NCBI GenBank assembly: GCA_024760905.1
Contig: JALRMN010000026.1
Coordinates: 630,001 to 694,000, forward strand
Source of the DNA: Plotosus lineatus
Taxonomy: Eukaryota; Chordata; Actinopteri; Siluriformes; Plotosidae
Direction of reading: 5' to 3'
DNA length: 64,000 nt
The position numbers and the translations under genes were made by a program. Positions 54,301 through 64,000 of this stretch are shown here, in pieces. The notes under the pieces are model-generated. The model was given only the letters and a program-made list of their open reading frames with translations, did no database searches and was not told the origin of the DNA. Every line of letters starts with the position of its first letter. Positions within the stretch are counted from its first letter, which is position 1.

Positions 54301-54337
54301 CGACCTCAGACTAAGCGGAAGAAGATGAGATGAGATG
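51310..54337 (+). mobile_element. Rex3 LINE, nearly complete
   Basis: A 3028-bp insertion with a perfect 18-bp TSD and a terminal GATGAGATGAGATG tail. It is assigned to Rex3 because two blocks 464 bp apart (52968-52987 and 53411-53431) match the conserved Rex3 RT sites, with few mismatches, that are widely used as primers in teleosts. It starts just upstream of the endonuclease. Confidence 0.92.
51400..54328 (+). pseudogene. Rex3: Rex3 ORF: APE endonuclease and reverse transcriptase, broken
   Basis: The endonuclease begins LTLTFGTWNVTSLAGKE in one frame, shifts near 51600 into [15 protein letters not shown], and then carries [28 protein letters not shown] and [12 protein letters not shown] motifs: [10 protein letters not shown] linker, [39 protein letters not shown] and [12 protein letters not shown]. 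The frame shifts near 53265 and resumes as [19 protein letters not shown] and SLLFADDVVLLASSS, so FADD is intact. One TAG after PQVE (53714-53716) precedes the C-terminus (GRMEREIDRRIAAASAVKR to LLHPRPD). Two shifts and one stop make it inactive, though it is the best-preserved Rex3 here. Confidence 0.92.
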
Positions 54338-54355
54338 AAGTACTTAAAATCCTCC
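54338..54355 (+). repeat. Rex3 target-site duplication, right
   Basis: AAGTACTTAAAATCCTCC, second copy. Confidence 0.95.
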
Positions 54356-55823
54356 ACCTTCGTTATCTCTGCTCCCTGTAACATCACCGTTCCTCCTGGG
54401 TCCTTCTCATTTACACACATGTATTCTGATTTTCTGAGGCTAACCTTCATTCCTCTCCTTTCCAAGGCATACCTCCACCTCTCTAGATTTCCCTGCACTT
54501 GTTCTCTGCTTTCGCTACAGATCACAATGTCATCTGCAAACATCATAGTCCATGGAGATTCCTGCCAAACCTCATCTGTCAGCCTGTCCATCACCATAGC
54601 AAACAAGAAGGGGCTCAGAGCTGATCCTTGATGCAGTCCCACCTCCACCTTGAATTCGTCAGTCACACCGACAGCACACCTCACCACTGTCTTACATCTC
54701 TCATACATGTCCTGCACCACTCTAACATACTTCTCTGCCACTCCAGACTTCCTCATGCAATACCACAATTCTTCTCTTGGCACCCTGTCATATGCTTTTT
54801 TCAGATTCACAAAGGCACAATGCAGTTCCCTCTGACCTTCTCTGCACTTCTCTATTAACATCCTCAAAGCAAACATTGCATCTGTGGTGCTCTTTCTTGG
54901 CATGAAACCAAACTGTTGTTCACAAATGCTGACCCCTGCCCTTAGTCTAGCTTCCACTATTCTTTCCCATAACTTCATTGTATGGCTCATCAACTTTATC
55001 CTTCCGTCGTTGCCGCAACTCTGCACGTCTCCCTTGTTCTTAAAAATGGGCACCAGCACACTTCTCCTCCACTCCTCCGGCATCCTTCCAATCTCTATTT
55101 CTCTGCTGTGCCAACCTGTATAAATCATTTTCTCCCTCCTTACTGTCCAAACTAGCATACAAGTCGTCATATGCCCTCTGTTTGGCCTTTGACACCGCTA
55201 CTTTCACCTTATGCTGTGTCTCCCTGTAATCATGTTTGCTCTCTTTGGTCCTCTCTGTGTCCCATTTCTTCTTGGCTAACCTCTTCTTTTATAAACACTC
55301 CCGCATTTCCTCATTACACCACCAAGTCTCTTTATCTGCTGTTCTTCCAGAGGACACACAATGTTCTCTCCTACCTATCTCTCTGATCACATTAGCTGTA
55401 GTTGCCCGGTCATCTGGAATCACTTCCTGACCACCCAAAACTTGTTTCAACTCCTCCTTGAAGACAACACGACACTCTTTCTTTTTCAGCTTCCACCACT
55501 TTGTCTTCTGCTCTGCTTTTGCCTTTTTCACCTTTCTTACCATCAGCATTATCCTGCACACCACCATCTTATGCTGTTTGGCAACACTCTCACCCACTCC
55601 TACTTTGCAGTCACTGATGTCCCTCAAATTACATTGCTGACATACGATGTAGCCTACTTGTGTGCTTTTACCTCGGCTTTTATAAGTCACCCTATGCTCC
55701 TCTCTTTTCTGGAAGAAAGTATGTACCACAGCCATTCCCATCCTTTTTGAAAAATCTATCAACATCTGTCCTTCTGTGTCCTGTCCTGGATACCAAACCT
55801 GCCCATCACTTCCTCTTCTCTTC

Positions 55824-55935
55824 TGTTGCCTGCATCAACATGTCCATTGAAGTCTGCACCAATGACCACTCTTTCAATGGACATGTTGCCTGCATCAACA
55901 TGTCCATTGAAGTCTGCACCAATGACCACTCTTTC
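55824..55935. repeat. 60-bp tandem duplication containing a perfect hairpin
   Basis: Positions 55824-55875 recur at 55884-55935 with a period of exactly 60. At the junction CAATGGACATGTTG (55875-55888) and CAACATGTCCATTG (55896-55909) form a 14-bp perfect stem with a 7-nt loop. Confidence 0.92.
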
Positions 55936-56085
55936 ACCTCTGGGGGTACTCTGCATCACTTCATCTAAGTCACTCCAGAATCTCTCCTTCTCTTCTCGCT
56001 CACATCCTGCCTGTGGGGCATAAGCACTAACAACATTGAACATCACACCTTCAATTTCTAACTCGAGACTCATCACTCTTTCTGA

Positions 56086-56278
56086 TGATTAGTTCACCTC
56101 TGTAAGCTTCCATGAGCTTGTGAATAGAGATGTGACCCTTTATTGCAAGCCACCCCAGAGCTCTGGGTGACACAGACTAACTGATCCACGGGATGACTAG
56201 CTCGCTCTTTCTCGCTCAGACCCAGCATGAGAAAGAGCTAGACACCAAAAAAAAATCCCAACAGTTTATAATAATAAC

Positions 56279-56317
<39 letters not shown>

Positions 56318-56340
56318 TATTGTTATTCTTATTATTATTA

Positions 56341-56401
<61 letters not shown>

Positions 56402-56906
56402 ATAGGAGCTATAAAATATATTATTATTATTTTTTTGTTGTTGTTGTTGTTGTTGTTTGTTTTTTTGTTTGTTTGTTTGTTTAAACTGATATGTTTACCC
56501 AGAGAGCTGCCCAGGCTCGTCCAGGGTTGTCCACAGTCAGCTGAGAGGGGCGCCAATCTCCCCGTGAGAACAATTAGGTTTCAGCGGTTCAGAATATAAA
56601 TAAATGAATGTTTCTGGTATCTCAGCTGAAGGGGAAATGTGACCCATGATCTGCAGTGAATACAAAGCAGTGCTGTGCTATTGTGGCCTTAGCAGAACCT
56701 CTCAATCCGTTATCTACATTACTTATCCTTTAGGGTCACAGGGGAATAGCTCAAACAACAAGGTACAACCTCAGCAGATATCAGAACCAAGCAGCCAGTC
56801 ACTCGGAATTGTGGCAGCTGCATCCCAAATCATGTGATACACAACACTGCTGTCATCATTGCATTTGTGACACAACTAAAGAAATATCAGAGTATAATAC
56901 AAGGTC
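56086..56906. other. No gene seen; microsatellite and SINE-tail remnants
   Basis: Contains an (AAT)/(ATT) block (56269-56400), (TTG)n and (GTTT)n runs near 56432-56480, and degraded tails of the second fish SINE near 56510-56625 (plus) and 56715-56745 (minus). Confidence 0.5.
56269..56400. repeat. (AAT)n followed by (ATT)n
   Basis: About 45 bp of AAT repeats turning into about 80 bp of ATT repeats near 56318; the two halves are mutually complementary. Confidence 0.95.
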
Positions 56907-57165
56907 AAGCGGCTAACTGGGTTATCAAAGGCGGGCCATGTCTCTCACTGTCTATGGTGAGAGGCATGTAAAAGAACCATTGCTGACTTTCGTAAAGAGT
57001 AGGTTGCAAAGTTGCCAGCGTGTTTCTGTCCCTTGCTAAAAGGGTTGTGACAGGAAGGGCATCCGACGTAAAAACCTCTGCCAAATCAAACGTGCAAATC
57101 ATATGATTCGCTGTCGTGACTCCCGAGTAAAAGGGAAAAAGCTGAAAGGAAGACAGACGGACAAT
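56907..57165 (+). mobile_element. RTE-tailed SINE, 5'-truncated
   Basis: Starts in the body ('gctaactgggttatcaaagg') and runs through the RTE 5' UTR-like segment to the RTE tail and 'aggaagacagac'. No head or B box. 57166-57786 beyond it holds only (CT)n(GT)n at 57600-57668 and unassigned DNA. Confidence 0.9.
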
Positions 57166-57597
57166 ACAAGGACAACCTTGTTCTATCATCAAACTCTATC
57201 TTCTGTCCATTCACCATCAGGACAGACTACTGAGTGAAGTGCAACGATACCTGTCGAGAGAAGCGAATCAGTTCACCTTCTAACACTGAGTTTCATCAAG
57301 ATCCCTGATGATGAAGCATCGAGATCTGTTACACTCTGTTAATGTCTGTTACGCTCTGGTAAGTTGCATTGTGCTTCCGCATTTCGCAAGTTTCATCACA
57401 AGTGATGTTAAATTGTACAGTGGGATAATGAGGAAAAATTAGTGATGGTCAAAATATTTGTCGCAATCAACATGATCATCCGTCACTTCTTTCCAGCAGC
57501 AAAATCTTAAGATGTGACACTGTGAATGGCACCATAGTTCCCTACAGCAGGTCCATGAGAACTTTTTTATCATTGTGTCTTATTTAATATAACTCTG

Positions 57598-57599
<2 letters not shown>

Positions 57600-57668
<69 letters not shown>
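57600..57668. repeat. (CT)n(GT)n microsatellite
   Basis: CT tract followed by GT tract. Confidence 0.95.
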
Positions 57669-57669
<1 letters not shown>

Positions 57670-58070
57670 CCTGATGTGTCCCAACTGGCTGCTAGCTGGC
57701 CTCCCATATCATCAGAATTTTCCTGTCCTCTGATTGTGCTGATTTCATCTTTATTAACTTACAGTTGGTAAAGATGAAATCAGCTACAGTCGGCACCTGA
57801 CTTATGAAACCCTCTGGGTATGAAAATCCCAGGTTACGAAAAACATTTTCCTAAGTTTCCATCCGTGGGATACGAAAACAACCCCCTCTTACGAAAATAA
57901 ATTAAAAATTCAAACGCACCACTCAAAATTCCACACAAGGCCATGCTGGCCTCCCATTGGCTTGGAGAGATGACGCAGAACCAGAAGGAGACCTTAAAGC
58001 GGAAATACAGTGAGGACCTCTGATATTTCAAACAGTTACTGTAATTCTACTTTAAAAGAAACATCCCGTC

Positions 58071-58073
<3 letters not shown>

Positions 58074-58140
<67 letters not shown>

Positions 58141-58178
58141 TGTGTGTGTGTGTGAGAAAGAGAGAGCGAGAGAGAGGG

Positions 58179-58237
<59 letters not shown>
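58074..58237. repeat. (GT)n(GA)n compound microsatellite
   Basis: GT tract, GC-variant step, then GA tract. Confidence 0.95.
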
Positions 58238-58240
<3 letters not shown>

Positions 58241-58468
58241 AGGCTTAACTCTTTAGTTTTTAGTTTAGTTTTTTAAGATGTTTATTTCAGTAAATGTTTA
58301 ATAAATATGGTGCATTTGAGCTCATTTGGAATTCTGATCCCTCAAGGAATCAAGTTAAAGTTGAGTTTGGACTTCCAATCTGTCAAGCAGGGAATGTGCT
58401 TTGAATTCCACATCTTGTGGGCATGGGCGCTACAATAAACATTTAATGTGTATACAATCCACTTTTGT

Positions 58469-58658
<190 letters not shown>

Positions 58659-59229
58659 ATAAAAAATGTTTAATAATGGTTTAATAAATAAATATGTTAA
58701 TAAAATGGTTTAATATGTTAATAAAATGTTTAAATGGTTTAATAAATTATTCTCTTTTACTTTTAACACATATTTCACACAAAATTGGTGTACTTTTATC
58801 ATTTTTAAAGGGTCTTTGGAGCCTTGGAACGAATCAGGCGTTTAACATGTAAAATGCGACCCCTACTGACGAAACTCCCACGTTACGAAAAAGGCACTGA
58901 AACGGATTAATTTCGTAAGTCGGGGGCTGACTGTATTTTCTAATAAATTATTCTATAGAGCTGAGAGTATAGCTCACTGATTGCGGCTTAAGACCATACA
59001 AGTCACATGACACACATTAAGCATGGCACTTTATTTACTAAGTTCCAGTGTACAGTAGTATGTCGTGCTGGGCCGTGTATTTGGTACTTGGGCCTTCAGT
59101 GGGACATAATCCACCACTATATGGTCACAATTATACACAGTATGGGAGTTTGGGGTGTTAGGGAGATATAGTACTTTTGGCAGGGGGCACGCCATGCCCT
59201 TTTTAAAGCAGCTTGTCTGCCACTGGTCC

Positions 59230-60890
59230 TCACCTGGCACTCAACTTCCACTTGTGGCTCCTCAAAGCTGTCGCATGCAACAGTGGCCACCCCCCAGACA
59301 GTGACTTTAACGAATTGGCTGACCAGGTGAAGGTAGCTGACGAGTCTGAAACCCTCAGTGAGTGAGGCTCTGGCTGTGCTAACCGTACTGCATGCAAAGA
59401 CTAACTCCCAGCAGAAAAAGCAGAAAAGATCACCTGAGATCTGACGGTTGCGAGGGTAGTGACAGCAAGTGTTGTGGTGCGCCTAGAGCTGGTCGTGGCA
59501 TTGGTAGAAGTCCTGGTCATACACTGCAGCCAGGCAGTGGTAGCAGTTCCCCGTGCCGCTGGATCAAGACTCTTCAGACCAAGAGAGTGGGATTGCCCTG
59601 TGCAATGGCCTTCTCACTATAAAGACTTCACGCACAAGTCTATTTTGCAACTCATCAACTCATTACCAACCTGTCAACGTACACCCCTCAAGTGCTGCGG
59701 TGATGGGCCCATGTTGAAGCAACAGATGGAGATGAACACTGGTGGTTGTAGTCACAAACCCACAAGTAGGCAGTCCATTTGCAAGTGGTCGCTCTACTTC
59801 TGAATCCAAGGGCAACAGGACAGTTCAGCAGCACCTGTGGATGACTGGGCAGCCTCTTTAGGACAGCACTACCCACCCTCACATGAGGGAGGGGGCTAGA
59901 AAAGGTGGCCCAGACAAATGCTTGCCCTTCTACCGTCTGGTCAGTTCACCGTAGCTGACAGACTCATCCTCACAGTAGTCAAACAATACAAAAGAAGAAA
60001 AAAACTCCGGAGGTTCATTCTGGGAGCCTGGAGTGTCAGAAAGCTTCTTGACAGAGCCGGCACATTGAGACCAGAGAGAAGAACAGCACTTGTTGCAAAG
60101 GAGCTCCAGTGAAACCGGATAGACATTGCCGCACTCAGTGAAATGCGTCTTGCCGATGAAGGCTCCGTAAGAGAAGAGAGAGCTGGATACACCTTCTGGA
60201 AAGTAAAGTCGCAAGCTGAGGATAGGGTACATGGTGTTGGATTTGCCATTAGAACAGCATTGCCAAATTATATACCGGCCCTGCCAGTTGGAATCAGCGA
60301 ACGGATCATGAAATTGAGCATTCCTCTCAGCAAGTCCAGATTCCTCACAGTCATCAGTGCATACGCTCCTATGCTCACAAGTCCGGATGAAGACAAAGAG
60401 CAGTTCTATGAACACTTTGACAAGGTCATCAGATCAACCTCACAGAGTGACAAACTTGCTGTGCTAGGTTATTTGAAAGTGAGAGTAGGAAAAACCAGAG
60501 CAGCTGGCAAGGCATTCTGGGCAGACACGGCGTCGGAAAAGTCACCGATAGCGTCCTGCTCCTCCTTAGCAAATGTGCAGAGTACAGCCTTTGCATCACC
60601 ATCACCTTGTTCAGGATGTCAGACAAAACCACCTGGATGCACCCGAGGTCAAAACACTGCCACATGATCGACTTTGTCATTGTACGCCAACATGACATCA
60701 GAGATGTCCGAGTGACCCGTGCCATGAGAGGTGCTGAATACTGGACTGATCACAGGATGCTCAGGGCTATAATGACATTGCACATCACTCCGCCTCACAG
60801 AAACCGACTCAAGACTGCCAGGGCCTCCAACCTGAAGAATCCAATCCATCTAGCAAAGTCCCAAAAAGCACTTGACTTGGATCAGTAATG
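59230..60890 (+). pseudogene. 5' end of a further LINE: UTR and APE endonuclease
   Basis: After a presumed 5' UTR (59230-59990) the reading FILGAWSVRKLLDRAGTL begins an endonuclease (TWNVRTL is usual in such enzymes). It continues, after a stop at about 60110, as IAALSEMRLADEG, VHGVGFAIRTALPNY and VISAYAPMLTSPDEDKEQF. The GDFN motif reads GYLKVRVG, so two key residues are changed. After a gap the end reads TTWMHPRSKHCHMIDFVIV and YWTDHRMLRAIM. It stops at 60886 with no RT. It differs from both RTE and Rex3 endonucleases; clade not assigned. Confidence 0.8.
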
Positions 60891-62020
60891 AAGTGCGATT
60901 ACACTGGGCCTAATCTAATATTTGAACTTTTCACAGATTAAAATATCACTGGAAGGTCCTTATAAATTTATTTGGACTCTCCAGTGATAAGAAAAAATCC
61001 ATTTCCATGCACAGCAGATTAGTTTAAACAACTTTAATCCACTTTTGATTTCCATGATGAAAGACCTTTGAACGAATACAGATGAGCATTTTGATCATTC
61101 ATTCTCTGTTCTTGTAGAAATCCGGAGGAAATCCGCACAGGGGGCACACGCAGTACAATAGGCCCTCGACAGTCGCCGGGGTTCAGTTCCGGACCCTCCC
61201 ATGAATCGAGATAATCCGCGAGTTCTGTACTCGGAAGTAAAACCCCATGTATGACGTCACATGCGCGAATGAGCAGCCGGAAGTAAAATACTGTGTATCT
61301 ATTAGATGCGCTAAAATATGCTTCTTAAACACATTCTATCGACAGTCTTACTCATTAATACAGTATTAATGTAGTAAAATATAGTCATGATTAAGAAAAA
61401 CTTTTAAATTTTTACTGTTATATTTATTGATGATAAAATATAAACATTATACAGCATAAACTGTTGTAAAGCAGTCGTAGTAAAATATTTTTCAATTATT
61501 ATTCCAGTTACCGAAGTTAATGTTTGTGCGTGAGATTTTATGTTCTGTATCATGTTTAACAAACGATACCAAAAGTATAAACTTTATAACGCTTCATGTC
61601 CTTTTCTCCAAGTGACGTCTTGGAGTGACGTCTCCAAGATGGCGCTGCCGAGAGGGCAACGTTGTGGAGTTCTCAGAGTCAAATTGTTTCTTTGCTCGTT
61701 TTAATTTGTTTTATTTGTTGTTTTGTTTGTTCATGTTTTGCACTATGCTCGTCTACGAGTCAGATCAGTAACCCTTTGGCTTAACCACTGAAATACTGCA
61801 TGCTGTGTGTAAAGAAACAACAGAAAAATCCCTCTGTATGTAACATACAAGAAATAATTTAATAACATCACATTCATTCTTCTGTCAAACCTCCATTGGG
61901 ACAAAGAGTCAGCATCTGGAATTTTCTTGACTTCTCTTTGATTATTTTCTACAGAAACTTTGTACAAAACTCAGGTCTGTTTTTATTGTACATGGATATT
62001 TTTACCTGACATTTTTCTTT

Positions 62021-62055
<35 letters not shown>

Positions 62056-62567
62056 ACTGTTTCTGCCCACCTCGCTGTAGCAGACGCCACCTGTTGATTG
62101 TTTCTCACGTCTCTGTATATGAACAACACACGAATAATCAGAACATCTGGGCAGCTTGATCAGGGTGAGACAGTAATTGATGATCATGTGACTTCGGTGC
62201 TTTAAGTGGGTTTCATAGAAGTTTTATTTTTATTAATATAATGAGCATTTATTTCTCCTGTCAGATTAATTTTAGCAATCTGTTTCCTGAAAATTTCGGG
62301 GTTTTATACTGTGATACTATGATTTTTATTTGAATATAATCAGGTGTGTACACTATATGAATCACATTCAGATTTCTCTTGTTATGTTGCAAATCATAAA
62401 AATCCTGTTTACTTCTAGTTCACTAAATCATGTAAAATATTTATTTTTGCAGTTGTTTAGTTTTTTGGGTTTTTCTTTGATGGTTGGTGGGTTTTTTGTT
62501 GTTCTTATTGTTTATACTGTTAGAAGTTTGTACTTTTTGTCTTTACTGAGTTGAGTGTGATTCTTCT
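60891..62567. other. No gene seen; transposon-terminus-like pieces
   Basis: AT-rich. Near 61162-61245 'ggccctcgacagtcgccggggttc' and following text resembles a Tigger-type terminus without a partner. At 61636-61670 'ccaagatggcgctgccgag' resembles the YY1-site start of vertebrate LINE 5' UTRs. A poly(A) run lies at 62024-62054. No coding similarity. Confidence 0.4.
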
Positions 62568-62850
62568 TTCTTCTTTTTACTTTCGGCTGTTTTCCTTTAT
62601 CAGGGGTCGCCACAGCGACTCATCTGATTCGCACATTTGATTTGGAATAGATTTTTACGTCGGATACCCTTCCTGTCACAACCCTTTTAGCATGGAGCAG
62701 AAACATGCTGACGGCTTTGCAGATCGTCTTTACGAAAATCAGCAATGGTTCTTTTACATGAACCTCTCACCATAGACAGTGAGAGACATGGCCTGCCTTT
62801 GATAACCCAGTTAGTGCACTGGGGGGACAGTGACACAAAGTGTGGTACAA
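62568..62850 (-). mobile_element. RTE-tailed SINE, head degenerate or missing
   Basis: Minus-strand copy with tail ('ctttcggctgttttcc', 'ggggtcgccacagcgac'), 5' UTR-like segment and body to 'gcactggggggacagtgacac'. The B box is not present. Confidence 0.9.
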
Positions 62851-63078
62851 ATGAATGAAAACTAAAATGATGATGGTTTATATTCTTTCAAATTTTACCG
62901 AATGTAAAACTGTTTTCCTGCCTTCATTCCTTCCTTCGTGTCTCAGGAGAAATGTTTCATCAACTGTTTTCAAACCCGTATTCCCCGTTATTTCCCATTA
63001 CAGCTGAATAAAAGCAGAAATAAAGTACCGTATTCAAGTTCTGTGTGTATGGGGGGGGGGGGTTCCCTCACTTACTTA

Positions 63079-63421
63079 TCTTCTTCTTCTCTTTCGGCTT
63101 GTTCCCTTTCTCGAGAGTCCCCACACCGAATCATCTGATTCACACATTTGATTTGGCAGAGGTTTTTACGTCGGATGCCCTTCCTGTCACAACCCTTTTA
63201 GCAAGGGACAGAAACACGCTGACGGCTTTGCAGCTACTCTTTACGAAAATCAACAATAGCTCTTTTCCATGAACCTCTCACTATAGACAGTGAGAGACAT
63301 GGGCCACCTTTGATAACACAGTTAGCTGCACTGAGGGGACAGTGACAACCTTGTGGGGACTCAAACCCCCAACCTCAGGATCAGCGATCCTGCGCCCTAT
63401 CCACTAGACCACCACTGCCCC
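63079..63421 (-). mobile_element. RTE-tailed SINE, full length
   Basis: Minus-strand copy from the RTE tail through the body to the tRNA head ('ggatcagcgatcc', 'actagaccaccactgcc'). The B-box region reads GGTTTGAGTCCC (one change from consensus). CACTTACTTA at 63069-63078 and 63422-63431 is a likely TSD in a simple-sequence target. Confidence 0.92.
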
Positions 63422-63439
63422 CACTTACTTACTTATTTA

Positions 63440-63738
63440 TCAAACTGCTTTATTCTACTAAGGTCATACTCAATCTTAGTCGACAATACTGTACGTACAC
63501 CAGTCACAACTTTCCAGACCACCACAGGGCCAACACAACCATTCAAACCTCGGGTCAATTTAAATCAGCCAATTAACCTACTGTGAACATCTTTGAACTG
63601 TGGGAGGAAACTGGGGTACCTGGGGAAACCCATAGACATATAGACATACAAACAACATGTAGAAATGCCCAAACTCGAACCCAGGACCTCCTTGCTGTGG
63701 GGTGGATGCACATTACACTACTGTACCACCCATGTGGT
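63440..63738 (-). mobile_element. Fish tRNA-derived SINE (second type)
   Basis: Minus-strand copy with 'gaactgtgggaggaaactgggg', 'acaaacaacatgtagaaa' and a B box CTGGGTTCGAGTTTG (reverse complement near 63673-63687). The tail is degraded. Confidence 0.75.
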
Positions 63739-63857
63739 GATTAGTTCTGCAATAAATGATGATGATATCAATTAATTCAGCTCAGTTGTGATTTCATCTT
63801 GAGACAGCTGGTACTGTACACATTAATATCAACCATTCATGTTTTCATGTAAATGTG

Positions 63858-64000
63858 TGGGCACCACACTGGCATATTAATCAGCACATGTGTTTCACTG
63901 CAAAAAAGGTCCTGTGTTCGAGTCCCAGGTTCAGGCTTTTCTGTGTGGAGTTTGGATGTTCTCGCCACACCTGCATGGGTTTCTAACCACAATGCAACGA
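63858..64000 (+). mobile_element. Fish tRNA-derived SINE (second type), cut by window end
   Basis: Plus-strand head with B box GTGTTCGAGTCCC (63914-63926) and the following 'tctgtgtggagtttggatgttctc' body. It continues past the window. Confidence 0.8.

Larger units (their letters stand above)
54338..56085 (-). pseudogene. RTE LINE, upstream segment of the split copy
   Basis: Minus-strand RTE ORF from KVEDFKY through MMFADDIVICSES, GLHQGSALSPFLFAM, CAFVNLKKAYDRVPREEL and QQFGFMPRKSTTDAM. It then jumps, by deletion of about 330 bp near 55090, to the RNRDG/DLYR linker and the endonuclease (TQVGYIVCQQCNL, GADFNGHVDAG). It ends inside the endonuclease at 56085. Unlike two other copies it keeps Gly after EFKVEV. 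It is interrupted by Rex3 at 51310-54337 and by a local 60-bp duplication. Confidence 0.88.

Overview
This window looks like accessory, repeat-saturated nuclear DNA of a teleost fish. The evidence is indirect: many copies of Rex3 (an RTE-clade LINE typical of teleosts, recognised from its protein and from two conserved RT blocks about 460 bp apart), fish-type tRNA SINEs, Tc1, Tigger/pogo and hAT DNA transposons, and abundant (GT)n, (GA)n, (AAT)n and (AAG)n microsatellites. I found no convincing host protein-coding gene. Nearly all protein similarity belongs to mobile elements and nearly every copy is broken.

Layout. 1-1.3 kb: 3' part of a third LINE family. 1.6-2.1 kb: 5' pieces of an RTE-type LINE, one inverted. 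3.5-12.5 kb: three minus-strand Rex3 copies, one carrying a nearly complete RTE LINE (5199-8561), plus a microsatellite-bearing TIR element. 12.7-15.8 kb: tRNA SINEs with clean target-site duplications (TSDs), small pogo-like elements and a Tc1 5' fragment. 15.8-20.6 kb: a composite minus-strand Ty3/Gypsy element with a SCAN-like Gag. 23.9-26.6 kb: the most open RTE ORF (757 codons), which is rearranged. 28.2-30.2 kb: two opposed coding remnants (a DPY..LP domain and a THAP exon) separated by a 913-bp TIR element. 30.7-31.7 kb: an isolated Gag-like gene. 32.0-40.8 kb: an endogenous retrovirus-like provirus with paired LTRs and a 4-bp TSD; it contains part of a second provirus, so two primer-binding sites and two integrase cores lie inside one LTR pair. 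40.9-43.5 kb: a Tigger transposon split by a SINE. 44.3-45.4 kb: a candidate hAT-like element with a large internal inverted repeat. 46.3-46.6 kb: a hAT transposase C-terminus. 47.3-50.4 kb: a full-length RTE copy. 50.7-56.1 kb: another RTE copy carrying a nearly complete Rex3 with an 18-bp TSD. 56-64 kb: microsatellites, a 1.15-kb TIR element, the endonuclease end of a fourth LINE, and more SINEs.

How the parts relate. The common SINE shares its 3' tail with the RTE LINE and also carries a stretch of that LINE's 5' UTR, so it was probably mobilised by it. One SINE has exchanged this tail for that of a second fish SINE type. RTE and Rex3 have inserted into each other, so both were active over the same period. 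The best candidates for something not already described are the covarying hairpin array in the provirus leader (32994-33366), the chimeric SINEs, and the TIR family that carries (GT)(GA)(GT) blocks at a fixed internal position.
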